A stretch of 64,000 bases of DNA from Tolypeutes matacus (lineage: Eukaryota > Chordata > Mammalia > Cingulata > Chlamyphoridae). Each line of letters begins with the position of its first letter. The first letter of the stretch is position 1. A program made the translations under genes and the position numbers. Under the pieces are notes generated by a model. The model saw only the letters and a program-made list of their open reading frames with translations, searched no databases and had not been told where the DNA came from. The DNA lies in assembly GCA_026826555.1 (NCBI GenBank), contig JAKSZT010054578.1, positions 172,289-236,288 on the forward strand, in the 5' to 3' direction. Shown here one piece after another: positions 35,240 to 44,974 of the stretch.

Positions 35240-35940
35240 TTCTTGCCTCTGTGGTTTCTGATGAAAAAATCAGCACTTAATCTTATTGGGTATCCCTTAT
35301 ATGTTATGCAGTGCTTTTCTCTCGCTGCTCTCAGAATTTTCTCTTTGTCTTTGGCATTTGCCATTCTGATTAGTATGTGTCTCAGAGTGGGTCTATTCAG
35401 ATTTATTCAGATGGGAGTGTGTTGTGCTTCTTGGACACGGATATCTATGTCCTTCAATAGGGTTGGGAAATTTTCTACCATTATTTCTTCGAATATTCCT
35501 TCTGCCCCTTTTCCCTTCTCTTCTCTTTCTGGAACATGCAGGACACATATGTTTGCATGTCTCTTCCTGTTATTTAGTTCCCTGAGACCTTGTTCAATTT
35601 TCTCCATTCCTTTTTTCATCTGTTTTTTAGTATGTTCACTTTTTGAGGCCATTTCTTCAAGCTCACTAATCATTTCTTCTGCCTCCTCAAATGTGTTATT
35701 TGATTCCAGTGTATTTTTTATTTCATTTATTGCACCTTTCATTCCCGTAAGATGTGCTATTTTTCTATGTATGTTTTCAAATTCTTCTTTGTGCTCATCC
35801 AGTGTCTTCTTAATATCCTTAATCCCTTTTGCCATCTCATTGAATTTATTAAGGAGATTTGTTTGAACATATATAATTAGTTGTACCAACTTCTTTATGT
35901 CATCTGGAGGCTTATCTTGTTCCTTTAACTGGGCCATATC
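35240..35940 (-). pseudogene. L1 ORF1 pseudogene
   Basis: The largest open part is 35937-35407 (176 codons): N-terminal region, coiled coil ('IKKTLDEHKEEFENIHRKIA', 'GAINEIKNTLESNNTFEEAE'), and RRM-like core ('HVPEREEKGKGAEGIFEEIM', 'FPTLLKDIDIRVQEAQHTPI'). The C-terminal domain continues to about 35240 with broken frames. The sequence is more diverged from the young L1s (16949, 55004) than they are from each other. Confidence 0.85.
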
Positions 35941-36124
35941 TTCCTGTTTCTTGGTATGGATTGTAATTTTTTTGTTGGTGTCTTGGCATCTGGCTTACTA
36001 GATGTGTTTATTCTGGGTAGAGTTTCTCTCTTTAGCTTAGGGCTTTGGTTCCCTTTCTCCCTTGCTGGTTGTGTCAATAGGAGCCAAGGATGTAGTTGGT
36101 GCTGTAAGCTGTGGAGGCTCAAGC

Positions 36125-36490
36125 TGCCCACGTTGCCCCAGGGACTGATGAAGTTTCTCCCTCCTTTCTCCTTTATTAGGGGTAGGGACAGAGCCACAGC
36201 TGTGTGTAATAATCCAGGTTGTGCAGGCATAGAATGTAGTTTCCCAGAGAGACTGATGAAGGTTCACACCCCTTCCTCCCCTGCCTGGGGCAGGGCTGGA
36301 GCTGCAGGTGTGGGCAGCAATCTATGCCGTGTGGGTCCAAAATGACTGCATTTGCCCCGGTAGACTTCTGACTATTCAGTCTGTGCCAGCTGCACATATC
36401 TGCAGTTCCAGAGAGGCTGGTGCAGGTCCCGCCAGCTTTCTCCCTGCCAGAGGTAGGGCTGAAGCCTAGGCTAGGGCTGCAGTCCGATCT
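36125..36490 (-). repeat. Diverged tandem units in an L1 5' UTR
   Basis: Three related blocks begin at about 36139, 36244 and 36408 with 'ccag(g/a)ga...ctg(a/g)tg(a/c)ag', each followed by a pyrimidine-rich '(c)tttctcc' stretch, 'gg(t/g)(a/c)gg(g)ctg(g/a)ag' and a '(g)ctgcag(g)tgtg' end. Spacing is about 105-165 bp. Unrelated in wording to the monomers of the younger L1s. Confidence 0.55.
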
Positions 36491-36964
36491 GGGTGGAAAG
36501 AAGGCGGTCCCTACCATCACTGTGATTTTCAATCAGCCTGGCTTCCTCTCATGCTGGGGCAAAGTCAAAATGGCATCTACCGGCCATTTTGTTCAAAATT
36601 TAGCTGTTCTTAGGATTATACTTTAGCCAGCCGAATTTGCTAATCAGTAGCTGAAGTTGGTGCCCAACTGTCTCTTCCTTCCCTGTTTTTGGGAAGTGGA
36701 GCTTCCAATTCCAGCCACGGAATAGCTCCCAGGATGGCTTGTGCCACCAGTGGAGGATGGGCACCAGCCTCTGCAGCATGGCGTGCTCTACTTATGAATC
36801 TTCTCTGCAGATGGGCAGTCCTCTCCTTCCATTCTTTCAAGGATGTTGCAGGATGCTCCTCTGGCCCCCAAAGACATGCTTTAGATAGCTCTGGGTGATT
36901 ATTAACTGCCCTGTAGCATGAACTGACTCATGGAGCTCCTTACTCTGCCGCCATGTTGCTGGTT

Positions 36965-37060
36965 GTCCCCCATAAGTTTTGATATGTTGTGTTCTCGTTT
37001 TCATTCATCTCAAGATATTTGCTGATTTCTCTCTTAATTTCTTCTTTTTTTCCAGGATTT
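36965..37060 (-). mobile_element. Old L1 fragment (continuation of the host L1)
   Basis: 'cataagttttgatatgttgt' and 'cattcatctcaagatatttg' are the ORF2 linker between endonuclease and RT, continuing the element cut at 31737. Confidence 0.75.
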
Positions 37061-37523
37061 TCTTAAATTGCATTTTTGCATGTACTGCAAAGTTTCCAAT
37101 ATTTTTCTATTACAGATGAAGAAATTTAGTCTCTGACTCAATTTGACTTATCCCAGTTAACACATATTTACTCTTTAACCCCATTGCATGAGGAGTAGAT
37201 GGAAAGAAAAAGTGACGTATGTTCACTAAATAGGATAGTCACTCTTAAATAATTTTAAGTTAAAAGGAAATCAAGAAAAATAACATGCTTGTAAGTCTTT
37301 CTTTTGGTAGAATCTATTTCAGACCCATCCCCCAGAAAAGAACAGAAAAACTCTTGGTTATTTTAGTGGGGTAGGGAGTAGAGGGAGCAAGGGCAGGATG
37401 CCAACTCAAGGTAGATTGTATAAGTGTAACAACATGTATTGTAATATGCTTGATAAAATGATCTAAGGATCTTAAAAGAAAAGATGATTGTGTTACAAGT
37501 TTCATTTAAAATAAAAAGTTTTT
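37061..37523. other. Mostly unique DNA, possible MIR core
   Basis: 'ttacagatgaagaaatttag' at about 37107 resembles the MIR core ('tacagatgaggaaactgag'). The rest to 37520 is AT-rich with no frame, splice or repeat I recognise. Confidence 0.4.
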
Positions 37524-37599
37524 AGAAGGTACCAGGGATTAAACCTGGGACCTCATACATGTGAAGCAGGTGCTCAACCACTGAGATACACCCACTCTG
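37524..37599 (-). mobile_element. tRNA-like SINE head, antisense (old type)
   Basis: Minus strand shows a 'GTATCTCAGTGGTTGAGCAC' A-box region and a 'GGTTTAATCCC' B-box region, ending in 'ggtacc'. Older type than the DAS short form, with the 'ggtacc' end also seen at 52397 and 54485. Confidence 0.75.
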
Positions 37600-37609
37600 C
37601 ACAATCTGA

Positions 37610-37701
37610 GTTTTTTTTTTTTTTTTAAGGAGGCACCGGTGATTGAACCTGGACCTCATTTGTGGGAAGCAGGCACTCAACCAACTGAGCTACACCCACT
37701 T
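37610..37701 (-). mobile_element. tRNA-like SINE head with A-tail, antisense
   Basis: T-run, then 'ggcaccggtgattgaacctg', with A-box complement 'caactgagctacacccactt'. Exact 10-bp TSD CACAATCTGA at 37600-37609 and 37702-37711 shows it inserted right beside the SINE at 37524. Confidence 0.85.
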
Positions 37702-37711
37702 CACAATCTGA

Positions 37712-38036
37712 TTTTAATGACAATCTAAAGGGAAAGCCATGACCTCCATTTGAACCTTGACTTTAATCCTATATCTTTGGCCCTGCTGCCTTGGACCACT
37801 CCTATCCCAGAGTTCCAGTGTATATTTTTACCCCTAGTTTCTTGGCTCCTTTTTCCTCCCCACCTACTCCAGCCTCAAACAAATACAGAATGCCTTCTGC
37901 TGAGTGTTGGCTTGAATTACTTCTCTCATGTTCTAACTGATGCTACTCGTGATCACGGTATCATCTGAGGAGGAAGGTGTATGTTAGAGGTAGAATATGC
38001 TGCCACAGCATTTTTGTGTTTGTTTAAAAAATATTA
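37712..38036. other. Unassigned; possibly the 3' UTR of the GPR89 retrocopy
   Basis: No recognised repeat or frame. It lies downstream of the retrocopy on its strand, so it may be retrotransposed GPR89 3' UTR, but no A-tail or TSD was found to fix the end. Confidence 0.35.
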
Positions 38037-38130
38037 AGGGAGCTGATGTGGCTCAGTGGTTGAGTGCTGGCTTCCCACATATGAGGTCCGGGGTTTAAAC
38101 CCCGGCCCTGGTATCTCAGAAAAAAAATTA
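38037..38130 (+). mobile_element. tRNA-like SINE (old type)
   Basis: Plus strand 'gggagctgatgtggctcagt' head with A box, B box 'GGGTTTAAACCCC', then 'ggccctggtatctcag' and an A-run. No clear TSD. Confidence 0.8.
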
Positions 38131-38149
38131 GGCCCTGGTCTCCCGCATT

Positions 38150-40124
38150 TCTCTTATATCCAAATTCTGATACCACTAGCCTTTGGCATTCAGTAATAGA
38201 CATGCGTTCAAAGTGTCATGTGCATCTCTGGTGCCTGTTTGTGAGCCAAATAGAGGAACAGTATGCTTCAGAGAACTGACCAGGAAGATCACATCAAGCC
38301 AATGGTGGGAGAAGTTGAACTGTAGTTCTCCAAAGTCTTCAGTAATTATGGTCCGGTATTCTAGAGGCATACTCATTCAGATTAGCAGCACAGAAGAGAT
38401 GAAGTACATATCTTTTATCTTTGCTAATAGCAGGACAATGACATTGAAGGACTTCTGGAAATGGCATAGAAAAACTTGGTAAGAGTGATCAGCAATCCTT
38501 TAATGGATGTGACAATGATTATTCCAAACAGAATGAAGGAAATGTATTGGGAACAGAACTTACACATCAAATTGGATTCTCAGATAATTCACAGTGATCT
38601 CAGTGCCACTTGTGACGGGATCAATTTTCCCAACCCAATCAAAACTGGTATTCATGGTTGCCATGAAAATTTTCCAAACACAGTAAATGGAGAAAAAGTA
38701 ACTCAGAATTCTAAAATATGTCCCCTTGAAAGTTTTAGGGTATTCTTTTTTTTTTTTTATTTATTTTTTGTTTTTTAAATTTTTATTTTGTACATTTAAT
38801 AATTGAAAATATAAACAGCTAAAAAATAAAAAGAAAATACAGTTGAATAAAAACATACATTTCTCAAATGTACTGAATACATATAATTTTTTTTTTTTTA
38901 ATCATATAGTATGTTACACAATATATTTAGTTCATAGTAATACAATCATACAGTATTTGTACTTTTGAGTCTGGCTTGCTTTGCTCAATATTATGGCCTC
39001 CAGGTTCATCCATGTTGCCATAGGCTTTATGACTTCATTTCTTCTTACAGCTGCATAATTTCCCATTGTGTGAATAGACCAGAGTTTGTTTATCCATTCC
39101 TCTGTTGATGGACACCTGGGTTGTTTCCAGCTTTTGGCAATGGTGAATAATATGGCTATGAACATTGGTGTGCAGATGTCTGTTCGTGTCACTGCCCTCA
39201 GTTCTTCTGGGTATATACCCAGTAGTGGTATTGCAGGGTCACGTGGCAAGTTTATATTCAACTTCTTTAGGAACTGCCAGACAGTCCTCCACAGTGGCTG
39301 CATTCCCACCAACAGTGAAGAAGTGTTCCTGTCTCTCCACATCCTCTCCAACACTTGTAGTTCTCTGTCTTTTTAATAGTGGCCATTCTGATAAGTGTGA
39401 AATGATATCTCATTGTAGTTTTGATTTGTATTTCCCTAATCATGAGTGATGTTGAGCATTTTTTCATGTTTTTTTTTTTTTTTTTGCCATTTGTATTTCT
39501 TCTTTGGACAAATTCAAGTCTTTTGCCCATTTTTAAATTGGGTCGTTTGTCTTTTTATTGTTGAATTGTAACATGTCTTTATATATCCTGGATATTAAAT
39601 CCTTGTCAGACATGTGGTTTCCAAATATTTTCTCGTTTCAGGGTATTCTGTTATCTCCTTGATAACTTATAGATCAGCTGTTCCAGAAAAAGCTGCCTGC
39701 TTATTCTTCCAAAGCATCCACTTTCTGTTAAATAAGAGTAAGATTTTCACTTCCTCATGCCAAAGTGGTAACACTCTTTTTCATTTCCCAGAATCCTGAT
39801 GGTTTATTATGCAACCCCTCTTCTGGAACATATTTCTCCATGCCTTTGTCATTCTTTTCTTTTTGCTTCTGACCATATCCATGATTTGGAGCAATCTCTT
39901 TTCCAGGGCTAGAATATCTGTGTCAGTCACATTCCTGAGGAAGTAGGACAGGTTAAGGGCAGTTGACAGCACCAAATCCAGAAAGAAGAGCCATGAGAGT
40001 CACCCCAGTCACACCTCTGCAGCTGATGAGCTGTTCTATGGACAAGAGCCTGTGTTTTGGGCTGAGAATAGGAAATGGATCTCCTAGTTTCCAGAAGAAA
40101 TACATAAAGATCAACCATAAGAGA
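38150..40124 (-). pseudogene. GPR89: GPR89 (Golgi pH regulator) processed pseudogene, 5'-truncated
   Basis: Read right to left the minus strand gives, without introns, the C-terminal half of GPR89: 'LWLIFMYFFWKLGDP' (about 40115, in a shifted frame), 'SYFLRNVTDTDILALEKRLL' (about 39930), 'EYPKTFKG' (about 38745 and 39650), 'YFFSIYCVWKIFMATMN', 'FNVIVLLLAKIKDMYFISSV', and 'MSMPLEYRTIITEDFGELQF' to a stop at 38176. GPR89 is a multi-pass Golgi anion-channel-like protein that supports Golgi acidification. The copy has several stops and frameshifts, a 5' truncation at about 40124, and an L1 inserted at 38747-39639. Identification rests on remembered protein sequence but extends over many blocks in order. 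Confidence 0.88.
38747..39639 (-). mobile_element. 5'-truncated L1 inserted in the GPR89 pseudogene
   Basis: 893 bp: T-run and 3' UTR ('tttattttgtacatttaata', same subfamily as the L1s at 16949 and 55004), then ORF2 C-terminus ('STEEWINKLWSIHTMGNYAA', '[20 protein letters not shown]'). TSD AGGGTATTCT at 38737-38746 and 39640-39649 is exact. Removing it rejoins the GPR89 pseudogene. Confidence 0.95.
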
Positions 40125-40262
40125 CTTGCTGCTTGTGCTCGCTGGGTCAGCTAACCACGCCATGTGGGCGGGCTTGCCTTCACCAGGAGGCCCCGGGAAC
40201 CAAACCCAGGGCCTCCCATATGGTAAACGGGAGCCCTACTGATTGAGCCACAGCCGCTTCCC
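40125..40262 (-). mobile_element. Tail-less DAS-like SINE joined to the GPR89 pseudogene
   Basis: Complete SINE head (complement 'gccacagccgcttccc' at the right end), B box and body down to 'gcgagcacaagcagcaag', but no G-run, no AATAAAT tail and no A-tail. The next base to the left is GPR89 sequence. No TSD flanks the SINE alone. See the finding on template switching. Confidence 0.85.
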
Positions 40263-40299
40263 AAGATTCAAGATTTGACAACTAACCAGTGAAGCCCCC

Positions 40300-40405
40300 A
40301 TGTGTCCCCAGAACTCAGACCCAAGGACATAAATGGGTTAAAAGTGAAAGATTGGAAAAATATATTCCATGCAAACAGTAACCAACAGAAAGCTGGGATA
40401 GCTCA
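40300..40405 (+). mobile_element. L1 endonuclease fragment, plus strand
   Basis: The plus frame reads 'ELRPKDINGLKVKDWKNIFH' and 'ANSNQQKAG', the early endonuclease domain of L1 ORF2. It is one of the few plus-strand L1 pieces between 4.9 and 43.6 kb. About 105 bp only. Confidence 0.8.
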
Positions 40406-40683
40406 CTCTGCACCTAGAACCACATTCTTCCCCAACCTGTGGGTCAGCAGTGCTGTAGCTGGGGAGCTTTGGGGACCACTTCCTTCTCGAGGCACCAGCT
40501 CTCAGTGCTGAGGCCACCTAACTCCTGGGAGGTTATCCTGATGTTGGAGTCTATCAGGAAACTCATGGAAAAGTGTGAGGGCTTGCGCCTCCCCTTCCTA
40601 CTCCCTGATGCCACCGCATGCTCAGGCCACTGTCCTGCTCACACAGGCGGCCTTTGCCTGGGGGCCACCACTGGGAAAATGCA
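40406..40683. other. Unassigned GC-richer stretch
   Basis: About 280 bp, clearly richer in G+C than its surroundings ('ggggagctttggggaccact', 'cttgcgcctccccttcctac'). An 85-codon plus frame (40439-40696) crosses it but shows no domain I know and runs into L1. No splice signals convincing enough to call an exon. Confidence 0.35.
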
Positions 40684-40725
40684 ATTTCTTCTTTGACCTA
40701 CTGATTGTTTAAGAGTGTATTGTTT

Positions 40726-40913
40726 GGGGAAGCGGCTGTGGCTCAATCAGTAGGGCTCCCGTTTACCATATGGGAGGCCCCGGGTTCGGTACCTGGGGCC
40801 TCCTGGTGAAGGCAAGCCCGCCCGCACGGCATGGTTAGCTGACCCAGCAAGCACAAGCAGCAAGGGGGGGATAAATGAATAAATAAATGGAATCTTTGGG
40901 AAAAAAAAAAAAA
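40726..40913 (+). mobile_element. DAS-like tRNA SINE (short form)
   Basis: Complete copy with head, B box (one change, 'GGGTTCGGTACC'), body, ATAAATGAATAAATAAAT tail and A-run. Exact 12-bp TSD AGTGTATTGTTT at 40714-40725 and 40914-40925. Confidence 0.95.
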
Positions 40914-40977
40914 AGTGTATTGTTTAACCTCATATATTTGTGCATTTTCCAGTTCTCCGCCTGTTATTGATTTCCAG

Positions 40978-41007
40978 CTTAGAACTGGTCTGTGCCCCCT
41001 TCGTGGG
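40978..41007. repeat. 30-bp inverted copy of 43003-43032
   Basis: Perfect reverse complement of the block at 43003-43032 in the 5' UTR of the same L1. It interrupts the otherwise conserved L1 phrase 'gatttccag / cattccattatg'. Confidence 0.9.
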
Positions 41008-41647
41008 GCATTCATTCCATTATGGTCAGAGAAAGTGCTTTGAATAATTTCAGTCTTTTAAAATTTATTGAGAACTATTTTGTGACCCAGGATGTGATCT
41101 ATCTAGGAGAATGTTCCATGAACACTTGACAAGAATGTATATCCTGCTGTTTTGGGGTGCAGTGTTCTCTATATGTCTGTTAGGTATAGTTCATTTATTA
41201 CATTATTCAAGTTCTCTTTTTCCTTTTTGATCCTCTGTCTAGATGTTTTATCTATTGATGAGAGCGGTGTGTTGAAGTCTCTAGCTGTTACTGTGAAAGA
41301 TCTGTTTCTTCCTTCAGTTTTGCCAGTGTTTGCCTCATGTATCTTGGGGCACCCTGGTTAGGTGCATAAGTATTTAAGATTGTTATTTCTTCTTGGTGGA
41401 TTGCCCCTTTTAGTAATATATAATGTCCTTCTTTTTCTCTCATAACAGTTTTGCATTTAAAGTCTATTTTGTCTGATAGTAATATAGGTTTCCCAGCTCT
41501 CTGTTGGTTATTGTTTGCATGGAATATATTTTTCCAGCCTTTCATTTTCAACCCATTTATGTTCTTGGGTCTAAGGTGAGTCTCATATAGGCAGAATATA
41601 GATGGATCATATATTTTTTTAATCTATTCTACCAATTTATGTCTTTT

Positions 41648-41698
41648 TTTAAACAAATCAATTTTATTGATACATATTAATTATGCATAAATCCATCC
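41648..41698 (-). mobile_element. 51-bp retroposed 3' end with 17-bp TSD
   Basis: Minus strand ends ATCAATAAAATTGATTTG plus a short A-run, i.e. an AATAAA signal and tail. Flanked by ACC(AAT)(T/C)TATGTCTTTT duplications at 41631-41647 and 41699-41715 (one mismatch). Likely the extreme 3' end of an L1-type transcript. Confidence 0.75.
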
Positions 41699-42081
41699 AC
41701 CAATCTATGTCTTTTGATTGGGGAGTTTAATCCATTGACACTCAGTGTTATTACTGTAAAGGCGGTACTTCAACCATTTTATCCTTTGGCTTTTATATGT
41801 CTTATCTCATTTTTGTATCTTTTTTTTTTTTTTTACCTTGTTAGTTACCTTTACTGATAATCTTCATTTCTACATTCTCCACCAAGCCTCTGTCTCCTGT
41901 TTTTTCCTTTCAGCATGTAGAACTCCCTTTATTATTTCTTGTACACATCTATTGTTGACAAACTCTCTTGGTTTCTGTTTATCTGTGAATATTTTAAAGC
42001 GTCCCTTATTTTGGAAGGAAAGCTTCACCAGATTAAGAATTTTTGGCTGATAGTTTTTTCTCTTTCAGTACCTTAAATATA

Positions 42082-42543
42082 TCATATCACTGCCTTCTTG
42101 ACTCCATGGTTTCTGATGAGAAATTGGCACTTTGTCTTATTGGGGATCCCTTGTATGTGACGAATCGCTTTTCTTTTGCTGCTTTCAGAATTCTCTTTAT
42201 CTCTGTCATTTGACAATCTTGTTAGTATGTGTCTTGGAGTGGGTCTATTAGGGCTTATTCTATTTGGAGTATGTTGTACTTCTTCGACATGGATATTTAT
42301 GTCTTTCAAAAGAGTTGGTAAATTTTTGGCCATTATTTCCTCAGATATTCTTTCTGCCTCTTTTCCCTTCTCTTCTCCTTCAGGGACACCCATGATACAT
42401 ATATTTGTGTGCTTTGTGCTGTCATTCAATTCTCTGAGACCCTGCTCAGTTTTTTCCCCATTCTTTCCTCTATCTATTCTTCTGTCTGTACAATTTTGGA
42501 TGTCCTGTCTTCTAGTTCGCTGATCCTTTTTCTGTCTGTTCAA
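42082..42543 (-). pseudogene. L1 ORF1 pseudogene (old)
   Basis: Open 153 codons: linker, RRM-like core ('NICIMGVPEGEEKGKEAERI', 'EEIMAKNLPTLLKDINIHVE') and the start of the C-terminal domain ('TPNRISPNRPTPRHILTRLS'). The coiled coil lies at 42545-42800 with broken frames. Diverged relative to the young L1 ORF1s. Confidence 0.85.
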
Positions 42544-43002
42544 ATCTGCTTTTGTTTGCCTCTAGTCTATTTTTAATCTGTTCTAGCATGCCTTTAATTT
42601 TCATAAGTTCTATTATTTTTTTGTTGCATACTTTAAAATTCTTCATGCTCACCAAGTGTCTTCTTAACATCCTTTATGTCTTTAGCCATATATTCCTTGA
42701 TCTTATTGAATTGAGTTATGAGTTTGTTTGAATATCTTTGATTAGTTGTTCCAAATTCTGTGTTTCCTCTGACTTTTTAATTTGTTCCTTTGACTGGGCC
42801 ATATCTTCCTGTTTCTTAGTATGGTTTGTAATTTTTTTTTGATGTCTAAGCATCTGATTATCTTGATGAGTTTACTCTGACAGTCCTGCCTAGAGTTTTA
42901 TTGTTGATTGGCCTTGTGTTAGGGCTCATCTTTGACACTTGGTCAACTTATTCTAGATCTTTAGAATTGTCCATGTTTAACTGATCAAAACAGGGCCAGA
43001 GG

Positions 43003-43032
43003 CCCACGAAGGGGGCACAGACCAGTTCTAAG
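43003..43032. repeat. Source arm of the 30-bp inverted repeat
   Basis: Sits in L1 5' UTR context equivalent to 'gcactggacccag...tagggccttgggcaggg' of the younger L1s. This makes it the native position and 40978-41007 the derived copy. Confidence 0.8.
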
Positions 43033-43621
43033 GGCCCTGGGTGGGGGCAGGGGGAAGGGTCAGGAAAGATGCCAAAAAGCCTTTTTTGTCAATTCCCTGA
43101 TGCAACATTTTCCTGGCCTCCCCAGCAGATGGTGCTCTTCGGCAAACTGTTTGCAGCCCTAAGGAGAGAGTGTGTTTTTTCAAGCTCCTATCCAGGATAG
43201 GGTTGAAATAATGTCTGTGAGGAGCCCCATCCAGAGAAGGCTAGAACAATGATTCAGAGCCAGGACCCAGTGTTCCAGACTTGCTGATCAGAAGCCACGC
43301 TTGACACTCAGCTGTGCCTCACCCCCTTCTCCATCTGCCACAGTCAGCCACGATCTGTACCTGAGGCCACTTGCCTTGAGGGTAGGGGGTGGGCATTGGC
43401 CACTGCTGTGGAGTGATTCACAATTTTTTTTGCCACAGTTTTCAGTCTCCCCATCCTGCTCTTTCCTGGGTACTGTACTGTGCTTCCCTGGCCTCCAGAG
43501 CCCCAGAATCATTGTTTCACACAGTTTCTGCCAGTCCATTAGCTGCTTTTGGAGGAGGAGTGTGTCCTGTAGCTCCCTATTTTTCCATCTTATCCAGAAG
43601 TTCTCCGAGTCATGCTCTTTT

Positions 43622-43642
43622 TTTTTTTAAATTCATTGTCTT
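43622..43642 (-). mobile_element. 21-bp retroposed mini-insertion
   Basis: T-run plus 'aaattcattgtctt' between two exact copies of AGTCATGCTCTTTT (43608-43621 and 43643-43656). Minus-strand A-tail with only about 14 bp of cargo. Confidence 0.7.
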
Positions 43643-43656
43643 AGTCATGCTCTTTT

Positions 43657-44489
43657 GACCTCCATACTCTGAAAACATTTCTCTATGACCTGCTGTCATC
43701 TTCTGGGGAAAGGCCTGAAGGAGGCTATCCTGATTTTCTCCCTTTGGTTAGTGATTTGTTTTATTACCTGGATGGTTGTAGGAATCTTTCTTTATCCTTG
43801 ACATTCCGTAATTCACCAGGATAAGTCTCTCTTTTTACAGTTCCTGTTTTTTTTTCATGGATCATGCTGATCATTTTTTATTTTCAGATTCAGCTCTTAC
43901 TTCATTTGAGATGTTTTTTTTTATACATACATTTTAATATACATATACACACATACATACATATAGATAGATTTCTGTTCCATTCCATATTATTTCAGGG
44001 ATATTAATATGCATGTTGGATATCTTTTATCTTTTTAAATCTATAATTTTTTCTTTAGTTTCTTTTGTCATTTTCATTGCCTTCTTTAGGATATCTTTAA
44101 GTCTGTCTTTCATTTAATTATTTGTCTTCTATAATGTTGAATTTATTCCTTGCTCTTTCTGGTGAATATATTAGTTTTTCAGTCCCCCATTTTCATCTCA
44201 TTGAGGATGAGAGCTCATTTCTGTTTAATTTATTTGAGATTTGAAGTATTTTGTTGCTTTAACATCTTTTTTTATAATTTGATTTTTAATTAAATTTTTG
44301 AATAGTTATAATACATGCTTTGGGTGCCTGCCCTCCCCCCTCAGACCTGGTTTGTAATTACTACTATATTTCCAACTACCAGTATCTCATTAACTTTGAA
44401 GGTTTACTTTGCTGGACAGGTGGCAGGCCAGAAGTCCCTGAGAATTAGCATTTCAGAGGAGCAGTCCTCAACTAATGTGTGCTGGGAGT
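43657..44489. other. Unassigned AT-rich DNA
   Basis: No recognisable frame. Parts ('ttgcctttttaggatatctt'-like text at about 44080) could be an ancient L1 or L2, but I cannot assign them. An ACATATACAC-type low-complexity stretch lies at 43920-43975. Confidence 0.4.
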
Positions 44490-44562
44490 TGACAGGAACC
44501 GAACCCGGGGCCTCCCATATGGTAAACGGGAGCCCTACTGATTGAGCCACAGCCACCTCCCT
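44490..44562 (-). mobile_element. Tail-less SINE fragment, antisense
   Basis: Head complement 'gattgagccacagcc' through the B box complement 'ggaaccgaacccggggcc', then stops: no body, no A-tail. A second example of a SINE with an intact 5' head but missing 3' part, like 40125. Confidence 0.85.
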
Positions 44563-44974
44563 GGGTGCATTCACTCTTGAAGATACTTCTTCTGATATCT
44601 TGGGGTTCATGAGAAAGAGACCATGTCCCTGTCCTTAAGAAAGTAACACTGTAAAGTGCACAACACAGACAAGAATACACATAGAATAGGGGCTTTCTAG
44701 GAATAATTGTCATATTTTCCCTATGTTTTTATGAGTGAGATGCATTTCTTTTGTTTCTAATGTGCAAGGTTAAGGAAGCTTTAACTGAGGAAAAAATTAT
44801 ACATTCTTCTTTCCTCACTGGAAAGATGTTTTCTGGAAATAAAAACCTCATCATAGGGATATCTAAAAATTAAAGCATATTTTATTATACTTGGGAAACA
44901 AAACAAAAAGTGAAAAGAGAAGGAATTTCCTGGTATATAAAGTATGTTTTCTTCTTTCCTCAGTCATTTCTGCT

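Larger units (their letters stand above)
31738..36964 (-). mobile_element. L1 with tandem 3' UTR units, internal deletion and 5' UTR
   Basis: Inserted into the older L1 (31737 to 36965, where the host reads 'actgcctttt' then 'ccccataagttttgatatgt'). From 3' to 5': three tandem 3' UTR units (31745-32920); ORF2 post-RT pieces (33300-34010); an abrupt jump at about 34015 from RT to the endonuclease region; ORF1 (35240-35940); and a 5' UTR (35960-36955) ending in a 'ccgccatgttgctggttgtc' start motif. A SINE (32189) and a ZNF706 retrocopy (34495) are inserted. All frames are broken. Confidence 0.8.
40684..43607 (-). mobile_element. Old L1: endonuclease, ORF1 and 5' UTR
   Basis: Antisense L1 from the ORF2 linker (40684) through endonuclease ('GWKNIFHANNNQQRAGKPIL', 'NTYAPNQGAPRYMRQTLAKL' at 41288-41551), ORF1 (42082-42543 and upstream) and a 5' UTR to about 43607. 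Contains a SINE (40726), a 51-bp micro-insertion (41648-41698) and a 30-bp copy of its own 5' UTR (40978-41007). No intact frame. Confidence 0.8.

Noticed and set aside
40439..40696. 85-codon plus frame in GC-richer DNA
   Set aside because: No recognisable domain, runs into L1 at its end, and has no splice signals. Left as unassigned sequence.
43301..43658. Plus-strand frames of 89-109 codons
   Set aside because: Lie in an antisense L1 5' UTR; GC-rich leader sequence often stays open by chance.
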